In this document: positions 1 to 5,502 of the stretch, piece after piece
Position numbering within the stretch: the stretch's first letter is position 1
Layout: each line of letters starts with the position of its first letter
NCBI GenBank assembly: GCA_964628455.1
Contig: CAZVPD010000166.1
Coordinates: 1-7,851, forward strand
Direction of reading: 5' to 3'
Source of the DNA: JAQVWU01 sp964628455
Lineage (GTDB): Bacteria; Bacillota; Clostridia; Oscillospirales; CAG-272
Length of the DNA: 7,851 bases
The notes under the pieces: model-generated
The model's database searches: none
The model's input: the letters and a program-made list of their open reading frames with translations, nothing else
Told to the model about the DNA's origin: nothing
Made by a program: the position numbers and the translations under genes

Positions 1-2
1 GC

Positions 3-611
3 TGTGTCACCGACAGAACGCGTCAGGAACTCCATTCGCTTGAAGGCGGGATCCTTTGGGACGAGGATAAATGCATTCACTGCGGTCAATGCATCGTTGC
101 CTGCAACCATGACGCCAACAGCTTTTCGGAACCTGAAAATCAGGGCCAATACAACGTGTTCTTTCATAACTGCACCCTTTGCCAGCATTGTGTGATGGTA
201 TGCCCGACCGAAGCGCTGGTACTCGATTCGCATGATTACCATGATTTTCAGCAGGGAATGGCGATCGTAACAAAAGAGGTTGCCGATTTGTTCGGACCCG
301 AAAACATATTTTATATCAATATGCTCATATCGATCACCGCGCTTTGCGACTGCTGGGGAATGACCACTCCGTCCCTTGTTCCGGACATCGGGATCATCGC
401 CGGCGATAATATCGTGGCGGTGGAAACAGCAACGCTCGATCTGATCAAAGCCGAAAACCTTATACCCGAAGGCGTACCCGAGAATTACGAACTGTCGGGA
501 AACGGGCATCTTTTCGAACAGCTGCACGGTAAAAATCCGTATGATCAGATAGATGCGCTCGAAAAAGCAGGTCTGGGAAACAAAGACTACAGGATCGAAA
601 CGGTTCTTTAA
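3..611 (+). CDS. DUF362 / 4Fe-4S ferredoxin-domain protein, 3' part (5' end outside window)
   Basis: The reading frame is open from the left edge to a TAA at 609-611, so the true start lies upstream; the GTG at 156 is internal. About 202 residues are visible. Two adjacent 4Fe-4S binding motifs of bacterial ferredoxin type occur near the beginning: CIHCGQCIVAC at about bases 72-104, then CTLCQHCVMVCP at about 168-203, each with the CxxCxxCxxxC spacing. They are followed by the segment typical of the DUF362 family, with a CDC motif (about 345-353) and a PDIGIIAGDNIVAVE-like stretch. In DUF362 proteins the ferredoxin part is fused to a domain of unknown biochemical role. An electron-transfer or redox function is likely, but the partner is not known. 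The stop overlaps the stop of the convergent glycosidase gene by 4 bp, with no terminator between them. No signal peptide can be judged because the N-terminus is missing. Confidence 0.85.
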   Translation, partial: CVTDRTRQELHSLEGGILWDEDKCIHCGQCIVACNHDANSFSEPENQGQYNVFFHNCTLCQHCVMVCPTEALVLDSHDYHDFQQGMAIVTKEVADLFGPENIFYINMLISITALCDCWGMTTPSLVPDIGIIAGDNIVAVETATLDLIKAENLIPEGVPENYELSGNGHLFEQLHGKNPYDQIDALEKAGLGNKDYRIETVL

Positions 612-2530
612 AGTGAATCGAAGGAAATCAGAGCTTCCGTATCCAGAGATACGGAGGCTATTTCTTTTCCCCGCGATAAAACACGGCACCCGCCGGATGT
701 GACTTCGATATCGAAAACGGATCCGAACGCGCGTATATCGCGGAGATACAGATGGTCGAATGCGGCAGGCAGTCTGGGAGTCATGGAAAAACTGTGAAGA
801 CCTCTGGGCGAAATACCCAGCAAACCGTCTGTGACGATACGGCAATAAAGGGCGCTTTCGGCGCTGAGATGCCGTTTATCACCTTCCGGCCAGGCTTCGA
901 CAGGATAGGGAACACGGTCTCCAAGCAACCGGGTTTCCGTATAAGCATTAAAATATTCCGCTGTTTTCGGCCCGGCACCCGCAAGGAAGGCACCTTTAAA
1001 TCCGTAAAGGGTGGAGCGGTCCCATACTGTTTTTGACTCTTCTTCAGTCAGAAGGCCGTCTTTCGTCCATAAATACGGAGAAGTCAGAGCTTCAATCGTT
1101 CCGGAAAGCCTCTTGTTTATCCCCATGCACAGCGGCAGGCATATCCAGGAACGAAGCTTCGTGTTTCCTTCATAATAGCGATAGGTATGAAAGCCGTGCA
1201 GTTCGGCGCCGAAATACGATTCGACGGCTTTTTCAAGCAGATCGGCTTCTATGTTTAATTTTTGCGCAGTGTCTGTTTTCCCGAGGTCATTTGCCAGAAA
1301 AGAGGCAAATCTCATACCCCCGTAACACAGGGACGAGGTTGACAGATTGGCATCGCCCGAAGGGAAACGCCCTTCGAGTTCATCTGTTTCGCTTAGGATG
1401 ACTCCCGATTCGTTTTTTCTTCGCAGACAGTATTCGATACACCAGAGTACGGCCGGGAAAAGCAATTCGGCTGTTTTGCGGTCTCCCCGTATCAGGGCAA
1501 AAAGACTGGCGCCGTAAGCATACATGGCTTCGTCACCGCGGTCCTTTTCCCAGATATCATCGCCTTCCGCAATAACGGAAGACGGAATGGATATATACTG
1601 ATCGCTCATAAAAGGAATATATTGTTTATACGCATTGAGAGCTGCCGCACAGGAGATATCGTCGCCGGTAAAGGCAAACCAGGGGCCCGAATATTCAACT
1701 TCGTCGTTGCACCAGGTGGCTGCATAATAGGATTTACCGCCGGGACTGTGCAGCAGACCGCATTTTGTCTGAAAAATACTCTCACCGGCCCTTAATTTGG
1801 CAAAACGGAATAAGGTATCGACGTTTTCGTTGCCGGTATCCAGCGACATGGGCATGGTTAAGGCGGCGACACGGCGATAACGCAGAAGGAGATGTTCATA
1901 AACACCGCCGGCTGACGCTTCCGGAGAAAAAGGATCGATTTTTTTCTCGTCTGCAATACGTGCGGAAAACGTAAGGGCAAAAACAGCCTTGCAGCCCTCT
2001 TCGATCAGAATACTTTCGGGACCGCCCCTGATTATTTCGGCAAGATAAACACCTTTGGTCCCGCGCCCGCAGGAATTGAGGGTGCAGGCTGTTCCCGACA
2101 ATTCTACTCTGATTGCGTTACCTGAAACGTTTTCGACTTCGATCAGTTCATGCGCTGCTCTTTGAACGGCTGAGGGAAAACAGGTCCTGCGGATGACGGC
2201 TTTTCCGTCCGATGAGATACCGGCGATCCCGAGTGTACCGTCGAGTGTGAATTTCCGGGGCATTTCGAGAACTTTCAGGCCGTCGATCTTTAAAACGGGA
2301 ATTTTATCCGAAAATATCGGCGTCTGATAGGAAGCATGCGTATTATTGGGAATAGTGCGCAGTGACGGCCATACGCAATAACGCTCAAGGACAAAAGCGC
2401 CGTCTGCGGAGATCCCGTATTTTACGATATAGGAAATACCGAGTCCGGACATTTCGATATCATCCGTATGTTTATCTCCCGGTTCGACTTTCCACTCGAT
2501 CGAATGGCCGTTTATATTCCATCTGTTCAT
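608..2530 (-). CDS. Six-hairpin glycosidase-like protein (alpha,alpha-toroid glycoside hydrolase superfamily)
   Basis: The product is 640 aa. Residues about 1-225 look like a beta-rich N-terminal domain. Residues about 230-575 are helix-rich, with the repeated aromatic/acidic segments typical of six-hairpin (alpha/alpha)6 glycosidases, such as YYAATWCNDEVEYSGPW (268-284), EGDDIWEKDRGDEAM (322-336) and a late AESALYCRIVTDGLLGI (557-573). A short beta-type tail follows, as in alpha-L-rhamnosidase-like enzymes. Candidate catalytic acids are D276/E277, E334 and the acidic cluster at 381-386; I cannot assign them firmly. The natural substrate is unknown, and assignment to a particular GH family such as GH78 would be a guess. 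There is no signal peptide, so it probably acts in the cytoplasm on imported oligosaccharides. The ATG at 2530 has a GAAAGGA ribosome site 8 nt upstream that overlaps the stop of the permease gene, so the two are one operon and probably translationally coupled. Confidence 0.75.
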   Translation of the reverse strand: MNRWNINGHSIEWKVEPGDKHTDDIEMSGLGISYIVKYGISADGAFVLERYCVWPSLRTIPNNTHASYQTPIFSDKIPVLKIDGLKVLEMPRKFTLDGTLGIAGISSDGKAVIRRTCFPSAVQRAAHELIEVENVSGNAIRVELSGTACTLNSCGRGTKGVYLAEIIRGGPESILIEEGCKAVFALTFSARIADEKKIDPFSPEASAGGVYEHLLLRYRRVAALTMPMSLDTGNENVDTLFRFAKLRAGESIFQTKCGLLHSPGGKSYYAATWCNDEVEYSGPWFAFTGDDISCAAALNAYKQYIPFMSDQYISIPSSVIAEGDDIWEKDRGDEAMYAYGASLFALIRGDRKTAELLFPAVLWCIEYCLRRKNESGVILSETDELEGRFPSGDANLSTSSLCYGGMRFASFLANDLGKTDTAQKLNIEADLLEKAVESYFGAELHGFHTYRYYEGNTKLRSWICLPLCMGINKRLSGTIEALTSPYLWTKDGLLTEEESKTVWDRSTLYGFKGAFLAGAGPKTAEYFNAYTETRLLGDRVPYPVEAWPEGDKRHLSAESALYCRIVTDGLLGISPRGLHSFSMTPRLPAAFDHLYLRDIRAFGSVFDIEVTSGGCRVLSRGKEIASVSLDTEALISFDSL

Positions 2531-2538
2531 TAGAAAAA

Positions 2539-2545
2539 TCCTTTC
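2539..2545 (-). promoter_or_regulatory. Ribosome binding site of the glycosidase gene, overlapping the permease stop
   Basis: On the minus strand GAAAGGA lies 8 nt before the ATG at 2530 and shares two bases with the TGA (2544-2546) that ends the permease gene. Ribosomes finishing the permease therefore stop on top of this site, which favours coupled translation and supports the chosen start. Confidence 0.7.
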
Positions 2546-3257
2546 AAAATAACATGACGATTCCGCTGATCAGCATTAAAATGTAAATGATCCGGCGCAG
2601 CATCACCGGATTGAGACGGTTAAATAATTTATGTCCGAGATAAAGCCCGGCAAGCACCGCAATAAATCCGATACCGGAAAATAAAAGGACGGAGACATCG
2701 ATCGTACCGTGGAAAAACCGCAAAAGTGTCGAATAAAGACTGGTAATCGTAAAATACATCTGAAGGTTTGCCATATATGAATCATTGTCTTCGCCGGACG
2801 CCAGCATATACAATACGATCGGAGGACCGCTGACCGAAAACAAACCGCCCAGAACACCGCTGAGGGCACCGAATAACAGACCGTTATACCATGCCGGACG
2901 GAATTTGATTTTACCTCCGGTGAGTATAAAATAAAAACTGAGCAGAATCAGGACTGCGGCGAGAAGTTTTTTCAAAACAGGATCGGACTGTTCGGACGCA
3001 AACGAGATCACGAATGAATTTATCAGGATATATGCGGAAACGGGAATCAAAATAAGCTTCCATTTGATGAATTTTCTCATCCGGCAGGAAAGATAACCGC
3101 TGCTCAGGACAGACAGAATCCCGCAGACCGCGACGCCTGAGGCAAATGCAGGCAGGATATAGGGAAAAAACATCATCACCAGCAGGACGAAACCGAATCC
3201 GGAGACCGCTTGTACCAAACCACCGGCGACGCACACAGTCAGAAACAAAAAAATCAT
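2544..3257 (-). CDS. TauE/SafE (TSUP) family membrane permease, probable anion/sulfite-type exporter
   Basis: The product is 237 aa and almost entirely hydrophobic, with about eight predicted membrane segments (roughly 3-31, 37-57, 67-87, 97-113, 125-151, 166-180, 188-208 and 220-237). It shows the internal duplication of the TSUP family: a glycine-rich first helix (AGGLVQAVSGFGF, 11-23) and a matching one in the second half (GALSGVLGGLFSVSGPP, 130-146). Length is normal to slightly short for the family. Members move sulfite, sulfoacetate, other organosulfonates or related anions; the substrate here cannot be read from sequence. It is first in an operon with the glycosidase gene 13 bp downstream. 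The ATG at 3257 follows a poor ribosome site (GGATGA lies too far upstream), but an in-frame TGA only 27 bp upstream and no alternative ATG/GTG/TTG in between make this the only sensible start that keeps the first helix. Confidence 0.85.
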   Translation of the reverse strand: MIFLFLTVCVAGGLVQAVSGFGFVLLVMMFFPYILPAFASGVAVCGILSVLSSGYLSCRMRKFIKWKLILIPVSAYILINSFVISFASEQSDPVLKKLLAAVLILLSFYFILTGGKIKFRPAWYNGLLFGALSGVLGGLFSVSGPPIVLYMLASGEDNDSYMANLQMYFTITSLYSTLLRFFHGTIDVSVLLFSGIGFIAVLAGLYLGHKLFNRLNPVMLRRIIYILMLISGIVMLF

Positions 3258-3293
3258 AATATAATCTAAATCATCCGTTCATGCAGTTTTACC

Positions 3294-3322
3294 ACTATAC
3301 CATATTATGCACAAAATATCAA
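3294..3322 (-). promoter_or_regulatory. Sigma-A promoter for the permease-glycosidase operon
   Basis: Minus strand: -35 TTGATA (3317-3322), a 17-bp spacer, and -10 TATAGT (3294-3299) preceded by TGG, an extended -10. Transcription should begin near 3287, leaving a leader of about 30 nt. The -35 box begins only 9 bp past the dinB stop, and I see no terminator between dinB and this promoter, so some dinB read-through into the operon is possible. Confidence 0.7.
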
Positions 3323-3331
3323 CAGTATCCG

Positions 3332-4585
3332 TCAATATTCCGGTGTCCCCGACGAATTATATTCAAATGAGCTTTCCGCCGGTATCTTTGGATGATGCAG
3401 AAGGGCAGCGGAATCGATGGAATTCCGTCCGTAACGTGAACGTACACCCAGAACCGCACGTTCCAGCGAATCCATGCGCTCACGCCGGCTGAAGTCGGTA
3501 AAAATATCCACCTGATACGGAACCGTTTCCGGTTCGAGATTGATGGCGCGAACGGTCAGAGCCCGGACATTTTTTTGCCATCTGTAATTCTGCCGGAACA
3601 GTTCCGAGGCTGCACGGGCGATTTCCGTGTAGCTCTGCGTCGGCAAAGCCAGTGTTGTCTGAAATTCACGGAATCCCATTTCGCAGTCACGTATTCCGAT
3701 CTGAAGCCTTCTGGCCTGCAGTTTGTATTCCCTGAGCCGTCTGGCGACATCCTGTGACAATTCGTATAACATCAGCTGTACTTCCTCATCATTCGTCAAA
3801 TCGGAAACCGCGGTATTCCCGTGCCCGATGCTTTTCATAGGCATACTTTCCGTATACCTCATAACTTCCGAGTTGTCGATGCCGCAGGCGTAAGCCCACA
3901 TGATTTTGCCGGTCACACCGAATAACCGTTCGAAAAAATCAATGGGATAGGCCGCTATCTGCCCGATTGTGTGGATGCCGTAGCCCGAAAGTTTTCGTCC
4001 TGTGGCACGTCCGACTCCGAGCATCGATGACGCCGGAAGATTCCAGACGATTTCACGGAATTTATCTTCGGGAATACAGGTGACCGCATCGGGCTTTTTG
4101 AGATCGCTGCCCATTTTCGAAAAAATCTTACAGAAAGAAACTCCGACGGATACGGTGAGGCCTATTTCGCGTTTGATCCGCTCCTTGATCTCGTAAGCGA
4201 TTTTTTCGCCTCTGCCGAACAGAATGCAGCTGCCGGTTATATCAAGCCATGCTTCATCAATGCCGAAACTTTCGACCCTGTCGGTATATTGAAGATAGAT
4301 ATCCCTGACCAGTTTGGAATACCGAACATATTTATCGTAATGCGGTTCTATGATCACAAGCTCCGGGCATTTTTTTTTCGCCTGCCAGACCGCTTCGGCG
4401 GTGCGGACTCCGTATTTTTTTGCGGTTTCGGAACGGGCGAGGACAATACCGTGGCGCGCCTCAACGCTTCCGCAGACAGCCACGGGAAGGTTTTGCAGAT
4501 CCGGTGCTTCGAGTGTTTCTACGGAAGCAAAGTATGAATTCAAGTCGCAATGCAGAATGATTCGGCTGCGGTTATGATCCGGCAT
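3332..4585 (-). CDS. dinB: Y-family translesion DNA polymerase (DNA polymerase IV type)
   Basis: The product is 417 aa, the usual size or slightly long. It is an error-prone polymerase that copies past damaged bases. The palm motifs are intact: HCDLNSYFASVE (12-23) holds the first metal-binding aspartate D14 and probable sugar steric gate F19, and SFGIDEAWLD (106-115) holds the catalytic pair D110/E111. The SVGVSFCKIFSKMGSDLKKPD segment (146-166) is the conserved palm region of clostridial members. A helix-hairpin-helix thumb with LGVGRATGRKL follows at about 190-200, then a little-finger domain (about 250-360, after MKSIGHGNT) and the RRERMDSLERAVLGVRSRYGRNSI tail. A canonical C-terminal clamp-binding peptide is not obvious. 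The ATG at 4585 has an AGGAGG site 7 nt upstream. It is divergent from an S24 repressor gene, as expected for a damage-inducible gene. The coding strand contains a run of nine A at codons 70-72. Confidence 0.95.
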   Translation of the reverse strand: MPDHNRSRIILHCDLNSYFASVETLEAPDLQNLPVAVCGSVEARHGIVLARSETAKKYGVRTAEAVWQAKKKCPELVIIEPHYDKYVRYSKLVRDIYLQYTDRVESFGIDEAWLDITGSCILFGRGEKIAYEIKERIKREIGLTVSVGVSFCKIFSKMGSDLKKPDAVTCIPEDKFREIVWNLPASSMLGVGRATGRKLSGYGIHTIGQIAAYPIDFFERLFGVTGKIMWAYACGIDNSEVMRYTESMPMKSIGHGNTAVSDLTNDEEVQLMLYELSQDVARRLREYKLQARRLQIGIRDCEMGFREFQTTLALPTQSYTEIARAASELFRQNYRWQKNVRALTVRAINLEPETVPYQVDIFTDFSRRERMDSLERAVLGVRSRYGRNSIDSAALLHHPKIPAESSFEYNSSGTPEY

Positions 4586-4592
4586 AAACAGA

Positions 4593-4598
4593 CCTCCT
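4593..4598 (-). promoter_or_regulatory. Ribosome binding site of dinB
   Basis: A perfect AGGAGG on the minus strand lies 7 nt before the ATG at 4585. It is one of the best ribosome sites in the window and fixes the dinB start. It overlaps the end of a 13-mer that recurs inverted on the other side of the control region. Confidence 0.9.
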
Positions 4599-4617
4599 AT
4601 ATTATAAGCGCATAATT

Positions 4618-4646
4618 ATTATAATCCGATATATTAGGAATGTCAA
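4618..4646 (-). promoter_or_regulatory. Consensus sigma-A promoter of dinB
   Basis: Minus strand: -35 TTGACA (4641-4646), a 17-bp spacer, and -10 TATAAT (4618-4623). Both hexamers are exact consensus. Predicted start of transcription is near 4611, leaving a leader of about 25 nt. Such a strong promoter for a mutagenic polymerase implies repression under normal conditions. The spacer contains a CC-N9-GG element and the -35 box lies in an inverted repeat. Confidence 0.85.
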
Positions 4647-4698
4647 GCGTTAACGGAAATATTTTTGCATATTTCTCTTGACATTCCGATAATAATGG
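4626..4698. promoter_or_regulatory. Pair of CC-N9-GG candidate operators inside the two promoter spacers
   Basis: CCGATATATTAGG (4626-4638) lies in the dinB spacer and CCGATAATAATGG (4686-4698) in the repressor spacer. Each starts two bases inside the -35 box of its own promoter, and their centres are 60 bp apart. They share CCGATA and the terminal GG in the same strand sense, and CCnAnnATAnnGG when each is read with its own promoter. A protein bound here would block RNA polymerase at both genes. Assignment as the operator of the adjacent repressor is inference. Confidence 0.4.
4637..4687. repeat. 11-bp inverted repeat at the two divergent -35 boxes
   Basis: GGAATGTCAAG (4637-4647) and CTTGACATTCC (4677-4687) are perfect inverted copies, with arm centres exactly 40 bp apart, about four helical turns. 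Each arm contains one -35 hexamer plus five flanking bases that a -35 box does not require. The identity beyond TTGACA suggests a regulator site rather than chance. The 29-bp interval holds two smaller palindromes: CGTTAACG (4648-4655) and GAAATA-N8-TATTTC (4656-4675). Confidence 0.7.
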
Positions 4699-4706
4699 TA
4701 TATAAT
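4678..4706 (+). promoter_or_regulatory. Consensus sigma-A promoter of the S24 repressor - SRAP operon
   Basis: Plus strand: -35 TTGACA (4678-4683), a 17-bp spacer, and -10 TATAAT (4701-4706), again exact consensus in both boxes. Predicted start of transcription is near 4713. It faces away from the dinB promoter, with the two -35 boxes separated by 31 bp, and it carries the same -35 flanks (CTTGACATTCC) as the dinB promoter. Confidence 0.85.
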
Positions 4707-4743
4707 TATTTTATATTATAGGAAAATTCACAGACGATGACTG

Positions 4744-4749
4744 AAAGGA
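4744..4749 (+). promoter_or_regulatory. Ribosome binding site deciding the start of the S24 repressor
   Basis: AAAGGA lies 8 nt before the ATG at 4758. The in-frame ATG at 4737 has only AGGA 13 nt away, and the ATG at 4749 overlaps this site. The spacing therefore favours 4758, which removes seven residues from the longest reading frame. Confidence 0.65.
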
Positions 4750-4757
4750 TGAACAAT

Positions 4758-5498
4758 ATGCCGGATATTCTTACTATAGGCGGCCGTATACGCGCGGCAC
4801 GCGAACATACGGGAATGTATCAGAGTCAGCTGGCGGATAAACTTGAACTGACCTCAGGCCGGATTATCAGCAACTGGGAAAATGATGTTGCACGGCCGGA
4901 CACGGATAATATTGTAAAATTATGCAAAATATTAAATGTATCGGCTGCATATCTGCTTGGATATTACGGAGCTGTTCCGGAAGGAGAGGAATCGGTCAAT
5001 GCCGATGAATATGAACTGATCAAAAACTATCGTTTTCTTGACGAACACGGCAGGGGAATGGTCGACATGGTCATAGTCAAGGAAAAAGAACGGATACTGC
5101 AGATAAAGTCGACAGACCGAAAAAAAACACGCAAGATCCCTTATTATGACTACGCGGCATCAGCCGGTGCGGGGCTTTATCTCGAAGACGTTAAAAATGA
5201 AACGATACGCATTCCGCTCAACCCCGATACGGAAAATGCGGATTATGTGATCCCTGTCAGCGGAGACAGTATGGAACCGATGTTTTATGACGGTGAGCGG
5301 GTCTGCGTTAAGATACAGCCCGTTGTAAACGCAGGTGAAATAGGTATATTTCTGATCAACGGCGAAGTTTTTATCAAAAAATACGAAAAAACCCGTCTTG
5401 TTTCTTTAAATGCAAAATATGAGGATATTCCGCTCGGTAAAAATGACAGCATTTTCTGCAAAGGCAGGGTTTTATGCAAACTGAGCGAAAGCAGGTGA
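4758..5498 (+). CDS. XRE-type HTH repressor with self-cleaving S24 peptidase domain (LexA/CI-like)
   Basis: The product is 246 aa from the ATG at 4758; the longer start at 4737 would give 253. Residues about 5-67 form an XRE helix-turn-helix domain (GGRIRAAREHTGMYQSQLA, then a recognition segment around ISNWENDVARP). A charged linker of about 50 residues follows, then an S24 LexA-type peptidase domain from about 127. Self-cleavage residues are in place: a probable Ala136-Gly137 cut site in AASAGAG, nucleophile Ser171 in SGDSMEP and general base Lys207 in EVFIKKYE, with spacing close to LexA. It is thus a repressor expected to cut itself when RecA filaments form after DNA damage. Its position facing dinB, sharing a symmetric control region and co-transcribed with a SRAP gene, points to control of this damage module and of itself. 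A prophage repressor is the alternative, but no phage genes are present. It is not the standard LexA, whose HTH is of a different (winged) type. Confidence 0.9.
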   Translation: MPDILTIGGRIRAAREHTGMYQSQLADKLELTSGRIISNWENDVARPDTDNIVKLCKILNVSAAYLLGYYGAVPEGEESVNADEYELIKNYRFLDEHGRGMVDMVIVKEKERILQIKSTDRKKTRKIPYYDYAASAGAGLYLEDVKNETIRIPLNPDTENADYVIPVSGDSMEPMFYDGERVCVKIQPVVNAGEIGIFLINGEVFIKKYEKTRLVSLNAKYEDIPLGKNDSIFCKGRVLCKLSESR

Positions 5499-5502
5499 GA
5501 TC

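Larger units (their letters stand above)
4595..4723. repeat. Inverted 13-mer pair flanking the control region, near each transcription start
   Basis: Read in the direction of each gene, TTATAATATAGGA (minus strand, 4607 to 4595) and TTATATTATAGGA (plus strand, 4711-4723) match at 12 of 13 positions. Both lie just downstream of a -10 box and contain a TATA-n-TATA palindromic core ending in a purine-rich AGGA. They could be part of operators covering the start sites, or partly reflect AT-rich leaders plus ribosome sites; for dinB the AGGA belongs to AGGAGG. Confidence 0.4.

Noticed and set aside
156..158. GTG as the start of the ferredoxin/DUF362 gene
   Set aside because: The frame stays open to the left edge and encodes a complete upstream 4Fe-4S motif, so the GTG is internal.
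1033..1401. 122-codon plus-strand open frame (and similar ones at 752-1036, 1765-1974 and 2362-2586)
   Set aside because: These are antisense shadows of the glycosidase and permease genes, with unlikely composition rich in Arg, Ser and Cys.
2911..3234. 107-codon minus-strand open frame in another phase
   Set aside because: It overlaps the permease, whose eight membrane segments and family motifs show the true frame.
4802..4811. CGAACATACG resembles half of a Gram-positive LexA (Cheo) box
   Set aside because: It lies inside the repressor coding sequence, and the second half does not match the GTTCG side, so it is probably chance.
4758..5498. Remnant of a prophage, suggested by a CI-like repressor
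   Set aside because: No integrase, Cro-like partner, structural gene or attachment repeat is visible, and the neighbours are repair genes.
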